Assembly (NCBI GenBank): GCA_036897445.1
Contig: JAYMTL010000081.1
Span: forward strand, 27,322-91,321
Reading direction: 5' to 3'
DNA: 64,000 nt
Origin: Pelargonium tetragonum
Lineage: Eukaryota > Streptophyta > Magnoliopsida > Geraniales > Geraniaceae
Positions within the stretch are counted from its first letter, which is position 1. The number at the start of each line of letters is the position of its first letter. Shown one piece after another: positions 39,701 through 52,336 of the stretch. Made by a program: the position numbers and the translations under genes. Under the pieces are notes generated by a model that did no database searches, was not told the origin of the DNA, and saw only the letters and a list, made by a program, of their open reading frames with translations.

Positions 39701-42100
39701 TACCCTAAGAAATATGATAGGATTACCTCGTCCTTGTTTAGTTGTTGTTACGGCACCCCTTTGTAAGCGGTTTGTACTTTGTTTGTTCATTATATGAAAA
39801 AGTTGCCCGTTTTTTTGCTATACCCTAAATCAACAAGTCGATAATCAATATGTAATATAAATAATAAGGATATAAGAGTTACCTTTTGTATAGGAATTTC
39901 CTGGAGAGGAGATAGTAAAAAAAGGGCAGCAGAAGTAATTATAAGGGTCCCCTGTATCTTTTTTATCTTTTGATACTTAATATTAATTAAGGACCCCGCC
40001 TTATTTTCGGCATAATAATTAAGAGTTCTCTTTTAACCAGGAATAAAAAGAAGCTTGAGTCCTTGACTTGTATTGCTAATACTTTGAAAGCTACAAGTAG
40101 GATTCCCGTTAGTCCAAGATACACCATAAATGGATCAACTAAGTCTTAAAGGTATCTAACTAAAAATTTTTTAATACGGGCCCTAATTTACTAAATTAAA
40201 TAAAGGGGCTCTTTTCAATTTTTTGGGTCGATGTGTTACGTTTTGAAGCCCTATCTAAACGAGAGGCCTGCCCTCCTGCCTTTGTTATTAGGTTTTACTG
40301 AAGTCAGGAAAGTACTATGCTAGAGCCACTCTTTAAATTTCAAAGACTTCCTAAAAAGGAAATACAGCTCTTCTTTGACTCATTTTGAAAGGGCTTGTTA
40401 AAGATATAGCGAATACTCAAGTCCAAAATTCTAGATACAGGCTTTGGTTAAAAGTAGAACCAGAAATTAGTTTCTATATTCCAGATTATAGATATCAGAA
40501 TAAGTAAGACTAACCATCCCCTCTTTAATATCTTAGTTTTAGGCCCTCCTGCTAACTAGAACACTTGGTAACAAGAAAGAAATTTCCTTTAGCTCTATGC
40601 TTGTCTTTACCACTTACTTTAGCTTAAATTTTTTTCAGAAACTATACAATAACAAGCCCTTAAATTCTATCGATTCTACTCCAGGGACCCTATATTTATT
40701 TTAGGGCTCTTACTATCTATTTATTCATATAATTTGAAATAGAATTCTCCCTTTTTTTACTGGTTAGAGATTAGACCTCCCGTTTTTAGAATTACTGTAC
40801 GGCATTTCAACAATTTAGTGACACCAGAATCGAGAAGAACTATCCTCCCCAAAAGTCTTTTCGAGAATTGGAAACTTGTAAACAAACAACTTACTTTAAA
40901 AGCAGACTTCCACTTTAATAACCCATATCAAGACCCGCTCACGACTTAGCTACTTTGTTTTATTAACCCTTTGTTCAGTAAAAACCTTTGACTAAGTTCT
41001 CTTTTATTGGAAACTCTGCCCTTAATTTATTCCCTTCAAGCAGCTCTATATTTTTTTAGTAAGCTTTACATTAATTAGAGATATCCTAGCTGTGACAGCT
41101 TAACCCTAGCGAGAACCCCCCTTCTCAAAGCATAAGGAGCAACCCCTTTTTTGTTACTGAATGGAATCTTCAAGATGATATAAGTATGCCGAAGTAAGAA
41201 GGCTTATTAATTAGCTAGCCTTTCGCTGTATCCTGTGTAGTATAAAAGGCCCTGGAATTCTTTTGTATGATTCGCTTATCCAGAGTTTAATAGGAGACCC
41301 CGCACATATAAAATGAACTCTAAATGTAAAGAAGTTGGGGTGCGTATTAGTAGCACTGCTAAAGTCTCGTTTTGTTTTACTCTTTTTTTTATCAAGAGGA
41401 ATCCTACTTACTAGTATACATATAAGGTAAGGAAATTTTTTATATTCTACTGATTCTAAAACTTCTTCCGAGTTAGGGTTTCTATTGTCTGACTTAGTAA
41501 TAGGTATTCCAAGGTTTGATAAGGGGCTTGTCTTTCATGGCTAGGGGTTATCTGGTTGGATTATACTCTGCGGCGGTAAAAAGTACTCATTATCGCTTAT
41601 TTTTCTTTCCTCTTTTAACGATAAGATACAGGGAACAAGAGTAGGAATTCTTCTTTAAAGAGTTACTTATTATTGTTCTTATTGTCAGTGCTTTCATCTA
41701 TCCCTTGTTGTATCTGTACCAAGCAAGTCAAACCCTAAGGAAATATCCCATTAACAGATAGGGTTTATAGTTTAGTAAGGTAGGTTAAAGGCATTCTAAA
41801 TAAATCGGTAATAGTTGCAGCCCTGGGTATTCCTGATTTATAATATTATAATACTAAAATGAATTTGGGTTAGCCTTAGGATTCCTTGTAATTTTGAAAG
41901 GGAAAGGGATCCCCTATAGTGAAAATAAAATTTCGTTTACTGAGCAACCAAATTTTTAATATCTGTGATCAAGGTTCATAAACACCAACCGAAGTCAAAA
42001 TTTCCCGTAAAATCGCTTAGATAGAAATTTTCGTGTTTCTAGCTAGGAATAGAAGGTTGGTTGTATTACAAACGAAGTCTTTTAAAGGCTCTGGTAAAAA
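33701..42100. other. Gene-free AT-rich background
   Basis: No gene or RNA is supported. The frames at 36043-36258 (minus, 71 codons) and 39265-39489 (minus, 74 codons) have no family resemblance. The minus strand near 34085-34115 has GTGTCATCGGTTCAAACC, reminiscent of tRNA-Thr and tRNA-Ser T arms, but the stem does not pair. A 2 x 9 bp duplication (TTATAGAAA) lies at 36522-36539. Confidence 0.55.
36522..36539. repeat. 2 x 9 bp tandem duplication
   Basis: TTATAGAAA occurs twice with no spacer. It is AT-rich and short, so chance is a fair alternative to slippage. Confidence 0.6.
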
Positions 42101-42131
42101 GGGCTTGAACTTAAAATTAGAATTTAAGCCC
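42101..42131. repeat. 9 bp hairpin with one wobble pair
   Basis: GGGCTTGAA (42101-42109) pairs with TTTAAGCCC (42123-42131), using one G-T wobble, around a 13-base AT-rich loop. There is no T run after it and no neighbouring gene. Confidence 0.6.
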
Positions 42132-45100
42132 GTTCTACATCTTACTTAATACGGGTATAGGAATCCCGGGAGAGAGAACTCTGGTAGAACTAGAAGACTT
42201 GAAAACCTTACTTGCATACAAAGCCTGACTAGAGATTCAAAAAAGTTTAAAATCTATATATTAGCTCTCAATTTATAAAAAGTAGAAAAATTCCATTACA
42301 AGGGAGTTTTCTTAAAACATGTTAAACGCATCGTAAAAGGCCCTAGAGTCGGTTTAACTTAATTCTCATTTTTGGGCGGAACCTTGGAATATACTTAGTC
42401 TCAAACTTTTGAAATTCTATTTACTTTGGATAACAGGTCAGTCCTATCTAATAAAGGGGAAACCTGTTTAACTAACTTTATTAAAGGGCACCCCTATAAG
42501 GAAACGCCCTGCAGCGTGCTCTTTTTGTTTAGTTACGAAGTAGAGGAAGTCATAAACATTGACTTATAAATAGGACCCCTCATAAAGAATAAGGTATAGG
42601 GTTTTTGTTAAAAACAGGGTACTCTTAAGGGGATTCCCCTTTATTATTGTCAGTAACCCTATAGAGCTTCAAAATCGGCATATCCCTATCTAAACTGGAT
42701 TTCTTTTTCTTATCCGTTTACGAGTAGCAATGGTGCTGAAACTACTTCTTAATTGTGGCTATACGCCTAAGAGGCCTCAGCCTGAAATGTAAAATCCAAA
42801 CCTTTAAAAAGGGTTCTGATAAAAGCATTTAACATAGAGGTTTATACCTTGTTACTCTCTTAAATTTTTAATATAAGGACTCCCTCCGAAAACCCCCTAT
42901 TTTATTTACTTGTATTCCTCCAAAATTCTCTATAATAGACTGCAACTAAGTAAGGTCAAATTCTGTAAAAAGCTTGCGAGACCTGACTAAAAAATTTATC
43001 TTAGGAGTTCCCCTACCTATACCTAAAACTCCCTAAAAAAAATAGAAGTTATAAAGCCTTAACGATAAAGGAATCTACGTTAAAACATTAAAACAAAGAA
43101 CCCTAATATTTCTATAATTTCTTGCTTATACTGCCAGTTAATATACATACGTATTAAGGTGGTGTACAACCATGTAGTATTTACACTACTCTGAAATAGA
43201 CATCTCCCTTTGAGCCTTTACATAGGAATTCCTTCTCTCTTAGAATGCCTTTAACCAAAATACAGCTGGAAAAGCCAGCCTGTTCAAAAACTTCCATTCC
43301 TAAAGCTACAAAGACAAGCGGGAATCTACTCTCAAGTTAGAACAACAAGATAAACCTTGCCTTTAATAAACTTCCCGGAAAGAGCTGTCAGAAGGATTCA
43401 TCGGTAAAGCTCTCTAAAAGAAAGATAAACCATCAAGACTTGCTTACAAAGGAAAGAGATGCTTTGTTTCCTCCATAACAAATTCCCAATACTAAACTTC
43501 TTAGAATCCTTTACTAGATATAAACTTACAGGAAAACCATCCGGGAATTCCTTCCCTAATTCTATACTAATAGCTACTGCCTTACACGGAAGAATATACT
43601 ACCTGAATTTTCACGACCTATAATATGCAATAAAAAAAATTTCTGCATACCTTACGTTTATACTATACCCCAAAAAGGGAGCCCTATTAAACGGGTACTT
43701 TTGATTCTTTCATAGGAAACTTTATAACTCAAACCTACCTCTAACGCTAATAAGGATAAGGCCCAAATACCCCATTAAGGGTTCTATACCACAGAATCGA
43801 AGCTAAATAAACCCCCTTTTCTTTTCGCCCAAGCTCACACTGGACTCCCGGTAATAGGGGCGGCCCCTTAACTACAAAACCTTTTGTAAATCTACGCCCT
43901 CCCTTGGCTTTATTAAAGGGAAGCTCTTAACTTTTGATTAAGGCGCTACTAAAAAGCATAGCATAAAGTATAGTCCGTCCTAAGCGACTCTCATTTCTAA
44001 AATTTCTCAAAACGGGCAATTTCTACTCTATATTACTGGAACACTTCCTTCAAGGCGCTCCCTTGTTACAAAAAAAAATTTTTAGCAGTTAATCTACTTT
44101 GCTAGATGGTCTTCCGCGGGATAACCTACTACAGAAAACGGACCTGATAGGTATAGGCAATTAACTTCGTGTTTAGCTCGGTAAACTTTTTTTAATATTC
44201 CCTTGCTTTTTGCTAATATATATAAGTGCTTTTTAGTTAGAAAGGACCCATGTTCAAAGGATCCCACTGATTAAGTTTTAAAGCAAATCCAAGTCATTAT
44301 AATTGAAAGAGATATTTGTTTGGTAGAAGGGGTGACTGGAAGGTTACCGAAGTGAAGTTAAAACTACTTATATTATACTTATTTAGAATTAAGGCTGCTA
44401 GTCCCAAAAGTTAGTTAATCTAAATTACTCCTTATATTTACCTTACTTAATAGGTTGTTTTATACCCTTGAAATTCTCCGAGTCAGTCAAAGAGAGACAC
44501 AAATATGCATTGAAAACTCGGAAACTTGCAAGTACGGGATCTAAAACTTAAAAGCAAGATATTTCATTATAGGTCACTTCTTCCGTAGATCCTAAAGGTT
44601 TATCCGCTACCTCAAGTAAACTTATTCTCTACGATGTTAAATATTAGTGGTCGAAACCTGTTATTAAAGTATTGCAATCCTAGATTTCCTACAAATTTGT
44701 GTTTATAAAAGACCTAAGAAACTGAGATAAAAAAATAAGACTAGGTACTCTTAACGAGAGGGGTTTGCGTTTTTTGTTTAGACTGGTTCTAAGGATCCTG
44801 TCGAATAGATATAAAGGGTTTTGACTAACGAGACTCCCCTAAAGGGATTCGCTTTGAAAAGTAGAACTAACTATAAATAGAGCCCTTGTTTATTAGAGTT
44901 TTTTTAAGAAAAAACCCCTTAACCGAGTCGGGGGGAGCTACGAAGTATATAAAAGCATAAGCAAGGGGGTCTAATAATCCTAAGTTTTATTGAAGATTCT
45001 TTGTTGAAGCAGGCTGCTGAATTATATAACTAAAGGCGTCCCTATCCCTAATATAGGCAATTTCGGCTCCGTGGGAGTCCTTTTGTACCAAGGTTGAATA

Positions 45101-48100
45101 CCTAATAAATTCAAAAAGCTAGAAGTCTCTTTTAGTAAAGCTTTGCCGTATAAAGCAGAGTTAGGTATTACTCATCGATCAAGCCAATTTTAATTGCAAA
45201 TTTTTTCTTTCATTTTTAGCTTAGCAGGGTATCCGTAAATTTCAGTTTTAATAATTAAAAATTAAGTTTAGTACATTACTATTGATTTTATAAGTCCCTA
45301 ATTGCGGGTTAAGTTAGAGTCCTCTAAATAGTTATACTCTTTATATTTCAAGTGGTTTTTCTTGCTGGGCGCTTCCGTGTAAAATCCGTATTTCTGGTGA
45401 GCCCTTTTATTCCCCTGCTTTTAGAGCTACTAAATACTCCCTGGTATTTCGATATAAAAATTCTTTTGATTTGTTATCTTCGCTTCAAAAAACCCTTTAT
45501 TAAAGAGTCCCCTCGAGTGAGGTGGCATAAGAGTTTCCTTTTCCTTGTATCGATACTGCTAAACTGATACTAATATAGGGCTAAGTGATTTAGTATATAA
45601 TAAGCAAAAATTCCTGTACCTATTACTTAAGATTCACTAAACCTTCTTTACGAGTACTTCCACAAATTGCCTTTCAAAAAAAGGGTACTTATAATAGACT
45701 TTTTAAGGGATTTCCAATTGCGTACATTTTTCTTAATTTTATAGGGACCCCTAGAGCTCGTGCATTAACTACAAGGAATCCTCTTATCCGATTTCTTTTT
45801 AGTACAGATTAAGCGATAAATAAAGAAGTAATCTTAGTGCAAACCTTAACTTAAATATTTACTAAAGTAAAGGCAAATACCATTAGCGAACTCGAAATTT
45901 CTAAATAAAGAAAGGTATAAAGTGTCTTAATAAACTTATTCATTCCTTACCAACTGTTATTCGACTCCCATCTAAGTTGTCCCTTAAGTCTGAAATGTTA
46001 AGACTCTTTTTTTAGATTGAAAATTTTCGTTAAAGAGATAGGAATAATCTAGAGTTTCTAAGATCCCCTTTTGAGTAAGGAAAAATGCCTGTCAAGAAAT
46101 TCTTTTAGCAGTGAATTAAATACCCCGAAGAGTTAAGCAAAGGCCCTTTTTAGTAGCTAATAATATAATAAATAAGGACCCGTGTAGAATAGGGCGCGTA
46201 TTAAGGGGTTTCCTAATTCAAAAATTAGAGTTAAGTTGTACAAAGAGAATAGGGAGAAGAATTTTGCATGAGAGTATCCAGAAGTGGGCTATAAAGCACG
46301 AAAGGGGTCATATAATTTTGAGTCTTGAGATTAGGTATTGTGGTGTTTACTTTCTTATTATTATAAAATTACAAAGCTCCTTTGTGCCGCCGTTTAGGTA
46401 AACTTGAACTGAGGCATACTTCGATTTAGTACGAAAAAACAAGAATTTGCGCTCATTTTTTTAGTGACTAAACTAGGGAGTATAAATGTACTCTCTCCTG
46501 AACCCCTTTTTGGTGTAAGTTCGTTCTTATCTTCGACTTACCTTAAGTGTTTAGCCTGAAAAGTATGTCCTTATAGCCCCTTGTCTTAAATTTCCGTGTG
46601 CTAAAATTTGTTTTGATTATTTTATTTAAAGCACCCAATATTTCAACCCCCAGATGTCTAGAAGCAGGATATAGCTGGCTGTTTAATTTCACAAGGGCCT
46701 TATAATTCGTTCCTTATTTACTTTATCCCATCCCAACTTTGTAAACCCAGAGTGTAAGATATCGGCTTTAAGTTAGCATACCTTTATTGATTAGAACGGC
46801 AAAACTTAAGGGACCAAAAAACTATAGACAGAGCATAACCCCAGTGTTCTATTAATTAAAACGCTAAAGGGGCTCTTATAGAAGGGGTTGATAAGTCAGT
46901 AGTACTTATTTTCTACATTAAATTGACTTTAAACTCAGCAAAGCTCCGGGGTGCCCCGATTCGAACCTAGAGTTTACGCCGAACAAAAAGATAATGGTCT
47001 AAGTTGCATTAAAACCAGAAATGTAATTGAGGACTAAATAAAGTAGCTTGCCGGATTTTCTATTTCAAAAAGTAAAGATTATTATTATAGACTCGAGGAT
47101 CTGAGCCCGAGTTGAAATATAAAACAGACCAAAACTTTTAAGTAGGACGCTAGAGGCTCTTCTTGTGTGTGGGATTGCCTATCAGATCCTATTAGAAACT
47201 ATTCTCTTGAATAACAGATAGCTCATTTAATATAAGATATAAAGCTCAAGTCCTGCTTTTTTAAGAGCTTTAATAGAGCATACTGTGTAAGGGAAATAAC
47301 CGCGTAATACGTAGGCTAAAAATTTCTCAGTTCGGCATTTTCTAAATCTAGTGCGGACTACTTTATAATGAATAGAATTTGACTTAAGTTTTTTAGGAAA
47401 AGTAAAGGGTACTCCTAAACCTGACGCGCCTTTTAGGTTCACTAGAGCTTTACTTTAAAATATCCGGTAAGTATATACACCCCGGTTAGAAATAGAAAGC
47501 CCTTTTGCAAAGTTTTAAAACCCCTTAAGGATTCTAGCTGAGTATACTTTTTTAGCATAGCAGCACTAGGAAGCCCTAATGCAAGTATTCTACGTTTCGT
47601 GAATTTAGTGCAGTTTTTAGCGCTTTTATCTAGGCAGGGCTTTTTTATTTATAAAAAATCGCAGTTCTTAAAACTAAGTACTTTTTAGACACAAAACTAA
47701 GGCAAGTTTTACGCGGGTTCAAATTTGAAATAAAAAATTTTTTAGGTAAACGCTTATATTATATAGAGTCTCTCCCACATTCTTACTACCAACCTTATTT
47801 TAGAAGATACTAAGATACTAACTGCAAAAGAATCCCTTTTTAGTAAAGGTTGTACCCCTATATCTTTTTGTTTTGTATAGAATTCAAGTCAATTTTGTTC
47901 CTATTTAGGAGTTCCAGACTTAAGGGTTAACAATAACTGCCCTTTAGATAAGAAAGAAAGCAGGTTAAAGCCTCAGTTACTTTCTAGACTTTTTCTTGAA
48001 GCGTTTTATCCTCTGGAGAGCCGTTTAAAATGTGTCAATTTTTCAAATAGAGCTTTTTTTAAGGAAATAACTCGCCATAAAAGGAATTTTATAGTGGGAG

Positions 48101-49707
48101 GAATTCTAGGATTCTATAAGTAAGACATAAGGTTTTGTCCAAATAAAGTATATCAAGAGCAGCTTACCCTTTGTTTTGAACCCTTTGACTTTATACTTTA
48201 GGGCGCGGTGGAATTTGGAGGACTTAACTATACTTTGTGTATTTCTCACCAACCCAGACCCCTACAAGATAGACTGACCAAAATCAAACTTATCGGATTA
48301 TATAGGGGGTAAAAAGTCGGAAGGAATTCGCCGGGGGCCTCTCTTTAAGTAAGTGATTCTAATTTGAACTAGTTATCTTCTTATATTAAAGTTTTTCTAA
48401 ATAGCATTTCCTAAAGGGGTTCAATTGACAAAGTTTAGACTTTACTTTTATTTTAGGCCCAGAATCACTTAGGATTTTCCAACAGTTTATTTATGATTCT
48501 TCCTTTCCCCTGTTAACTCTTCCAAGAACCCAACTTCTCCAAAAGCTAGACTTTCAATCTCCTAAAAGACCTTGGTTTTAGGAACCTATCGAATAAATAA
48601 AAGGAACCCCCCTTCCTTTCTAGTAGTACTTACTTATAAAATGTCTAACTTTAGACTTGTTTTCTGCAGTCTATTCCCTATCTTAACTACTTACACCCTC
48701 CCACCGGACTCTGACTTGCAATCCTAACTCCCACCTTATAGAGTTCTTGTTCTTCCTCATACTCCTGATTATTTATCTGTCTTTACACAGAGCTATAATA
48801 ACCTTCTTAAGAGCTAAACCTAAACTCGGGTTTCTTTTTCTCATTGTTTGAAACTGTTCGTACTTGAAATCCTTAAACAAAAAGCGTTTATAACCGATAA
48901 AAGCCAGTAGGTAGGAAGGATAAAGAACGGATATAGGGCCCAGATGGAACACCTAACAAGCCTGGCATATGTATGAGTCATAGTAATATAGTAATTAAGG
49001 AGAGTCTAAAATCTACAAAATAGCGCTTTAGGGATTATTCTATAAAACCAAGCATATAAATTCTTTTTACTTAGTACTGTTCGCTTATAGTGCAGAATAC
49101 CTGCCTTATTAAGCTTTGAGTTGAGTCCCCAGGGAAGGGTAGAGCTCTCTTTTATATATGCATCTCCTTTTATCTACGGATTATATATTTTGTAGGATCC
49201 CTCCCTTACTTAAGGGGCAAATCCTTTTTTTAGCTTTCTTTTCACATTATAGAGCTCGCTTACTTTAAAGCATATTTTCGAGGGAAATAAACATTATGCA
49301 CAAAGCCCTCTAAATTCTGGTAGAGGTTTACTTATATAAAACTAGTAAGAAAAGAAGCTTTTTGCTTTAAGGGCCCTCTATAATAAACAGGCTCTCTAGT
49401 AAAGAACCCAGATTTAGCTAAGCTTTAAAGTAAGCATCAGATTTATAAAAAATAGAAATTGATATTATTGCTTCTTAGTAGTATCAAATAAGGCTCTTGT
49501 AAGTTCCTTAAGGTTCCTTATGAATATAATATGTTAAACCAAGTTACACGATTCTCAAGGGGCTCTATTTGCATTTGGGAGTTCCAGAAATTTCATATTT
49601 GTTTGCGGGCTTTACTAGAGGGTGCATAACTTCCTATTATCCTATTAATTAAAGAATCTACACAAATTGAGGAGTCTCTTTTTCCTAGTAAGTCTCGGTT
49701 AGACTCT
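42132..49707. other. Gene-free AT-rich background
   Basis: No gene is supported. The frames at 45352-45567 (plus, 71 codons) and 47227-47442 (minus, 71 codons) are chance-length and motif-free. Short GC palindromes include 42627-42641 and CGGGG-TG-CCCCG at 46947-46958. The latter abuts a minus-strand TAGGTTCGAATC motif without a usable tRNA fold. A hairpin with T6/A6 arms lies at 44898-44915. Confidence 0.55.
42627..42641. repeat. Perfect 15 bp odd palindrome
   Basis: AAGGGGA and TCCCCTT flank a single central T with no mismatches. It is the longest perfect member I found of the GC-rich mini-palindrome class. As DNA or RNA it cannot form a hairpin with a normal loop, so a protein-binding or purely mutational origin is more plausible than a structured RNA. 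Confidence 0.8.
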
Positions 49708-49753
49708 AAGGCATCTTAGGAAAGCACTTAAAGGCATCTTAGGAAAGCACTTA
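49708..49753. repeat. Perfect 2 x 23 bp tandem duplication
   Basis: The 23-base unit starting AAGGCATCTTAGG and ending GCACTTA occupies 49708-49730 and is repeated exactly at 49731-49753. Like the 28 bp duplication at 6593, it is perfect and sits in gene-free DNA, which suggests recent origin. Confidence 0.95.
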
Positions 49754-52266
49754 CTTATGAAGCAGTTAGGGAGCTGTCCTTCATTTTAAAAGTCCCCCAG
49801 CTCACCTATGATCTCGTTAATTTAAGAAAGAACTAAGCAAAGGATAAGGTAAGTCCGCGGCTGATTCTTTTTTATAAAAAGTTGTTTGGGTCTTAAACTT
49901 AAACCGACCAAACTCCACGTGCGTTACTATTCGATATGGACCCCTAAGCTTCTTCGCTACCCGGCATTTAGTTGACTTATCTTATTTATTATTTATAATC
50001 AAAGTATTAAAACTCTCTCCTACGGAAAAAGTTCCTATTAAATTTAAATAAAGTTAGGCCCCTGTGAACCTGTTAGCAGTCCTATAAAGCAAAAAGCTTT
50101 CCTAGGGGTCTTAACACGATAGCGTTTGGCCCTGGGGAGGATGCCTAAGAGCCCCTTTTGCGTAGATTAAAAGACCTTTATACTTATTAGGGAGACCCCT
50201 GAAGTCTTACTTACGGGCCTGTAAATTTAATATACTCCTGATACCTAGTTTAAGACAAGGTTCCAATAGGGCCTCTTTTAACAGCAAGCCTAAATAGTCC
50301 CTTTTACTTGTTAATAGCCTCTAACTAAAGCCCTGATACTCACGGGAGGCGGGCTCACGGATTGATTCGTAATATATCTATAAAACTAAGGATCTATTTA
50401 CTTAAAAATAAGGGACCATTAGAAACACTTTTTAATAAAAGCTCCAGTAACTGGTTAAAGTAAAAAGAAATTGTACTCTTTATAACTTTAAATCTTACCA
50501 GGACTGAAACTACTCAAGGAAGAATTTCTAGCGAGACAATGGCATTAATATGGCTCGAGTCCTAAGTACTAAATATTCTTTTTTTATTCCCTGAACAGGA
50601 CCTCTTAGAAAACCCGAACTGGGGCAATTAAAGTTATAAATCTTTTACTTTAAGTTAAAGAATTATAGATACTTCATTTTGTAAGGTCTCGTTTATAGGA
50701 TTAAAACTCCTAACAGTTCTGAAAGGAGGCACAGAGTCTTACCTTATTGGTAAGCTTTGTTCTTGCTCAAAGGACCCTAATGTTGCACCTCAGTTAGGAT
50801 TTTTTTCTTAACTATCTTTTTAGCTCTGAGCAGCTGTGGTTCTAAGAGAAGGAGAAGCTTTTAATTAATTGTTCTCGCATTTATAAAAATCCAACGCATC
50901 CTTTTTAGTATTATAGGCCCTTATTCCTTAAATAACTAAGGGACCCCTCTCTACTTTATTATTTAGTATATAAAAGTACCTTGTTAAGCGCCCCCCATAA
51001 AATTAGGAATAGCTCACGAGCATATTCAGAACTAAACAGCCCTCTCCCGAACTAATAAGCTAGTCCAGTATGCTGCAGCTACAAAATAAAAGAGGCTTAC
51101 TAACTTGTTATTTTTAGACTCACCGCGCTTAGCTATAACAAGTAAATTCTAAAGGTCTCCTGCCACGACTTAGGTCTATTTTACTGATATTCACAAGGCT
51201 CTAAAAGCTAGGCCAACCTCGAATCCTTGTCTAACTGCTTTATAAGCACTTTAGGTTATATTAAAATTGAGACTTGTAGTAAGGGTTTATTTTAGCGGTT
51301 TCCGCCCCATTATACATACTCTGTGCTATATATAAATAAGGGATAACTAAGTGTTCCTTACCTTAAGTCAGAAGGGGATTGCACTGCTTAATTAACTGCT
51401 CTTTTAAAGAGGATTTCCTTTAATTATAAATTATGCATCAAATTGCTCTTAAAGAGTAAATAAAAACCTTTAGGCCAAAAACTTTTTTGCTATAGAATAC
51501 AGCTCTCAAAAGAGACTTCTTCCGATAATGAAACTGGCTGCTCTTAAAGGGCCCTTCTAAAAAGAAAGACTTTCATAAGCTCTATAAAAGTCAAGGTGCT
51601 GACCTGTCTTTATTCGTTAAAATAACGGGGAGGCTAGTCCCAAGTTTATTACCTCATTTCATAGGACACTCGTTATTAAAGAGTATCTCGTGTTATGTTA
51701 TATAGCTTATTTCTTAATTATATATGCGTGTGGAAAGCTATTTTAAAACTAGTTATAATTAACTCTTTCATTTTCATTTTTTTGTTAAGTACAGCTCAAC
51801 AGCATAAAGGACCTTTTTATCTATTGAATTCTCTTAAAGTAAAGAGCCTTAGTTTAAACAAAAACAATATAAGCTTGTACTTTTGAAACCCATAGCGAGC
51901 GCATAACAAAAGTAAAAACTTCATTTTCCATAAAGCTTTAAGTAGCTCTTTTAAATAATGAAATTAACTTAAGACCCCGCTTTTGGTACCAACTTAAGTA
52001 AGGACTCGCGCAGTTTCAGGGCTATATAAAGTTTACAAAGCTGTTAAAAAAGAGGGATCCCCTTTAGTTAGTGGTATAGCATTTCTCTCTGTTGACTAAA
52101 AGCTACTAATATTTTTAAGAGACTCCACTAGACTTTATACTGCTCCTTAATAATAAAGATTTTTTATTAACCTAAAAGTTTGGTTTTCTGTAAAGAGAAA
52201 TTTTTATCAGGCTGCATAATATTATGAAAGTGACACGTTATATAGAATCACTATACAAAGTGAATA
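49754..52266. other. Gene-free AT-rich background
   Basis: No gene is supported. The frame at 51695-51886 (plus, 63 codons) is hydrophobic but unrecognisable. Nothing repeated was noticed. Confidence 0.5.
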
Positions 52267-52336
52267 GTTTAGATAGCTCGGAGGTTAGAGCAAAGGACTG
52301 AAACTTCGGTCAGCGGTTCAAATCCACTGCTAGGCA
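52267..52336 (+). tRNA. Degenerate tRNA-Phe(GAA)-like sequence, probably a pseudogene
   Basis: This 70-base sequence has most parts of a tRNA in order. The acceptor stem GTTTAGA (52267-52273) pairs with GCTAGGC (52329-52335) at six of seven positions, two of them G-T, and is followed by discriminator A. A perfect D stem GCTC/GAGC (52276-52279, 52288-52291) closes the loop GGAGGTTA. The T arm AGCGG-TTCAAAT-CCACT (52312-52328) has four of five pairs. The anticodon region AAGGACTGAAA places GAA (Phe) at 52300-52302 after the invariant T. The anticodon stem keeps only about three of five pairs, and the variable loop is about two bases, as if three bases were lost. From memory the primary sequence is closest to plant-type or bacterial-type mitochondrial trnF. 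It is either a decayed copy or a tRNA that needs editing to fold. Confidence 0.55.

Noticed and set aside
46945-46985. Minus-strand TAGGTTCGAATC beside a GC palindrome
   Set aside because: The bases flanking the loop do not pair, so the motif is probably chance.
51004-51016. AATAGCTCAC, as in a large-subunit rRNA helix
   Set aside because: A ten-base match without flanking rRNA sequence, likely chance.
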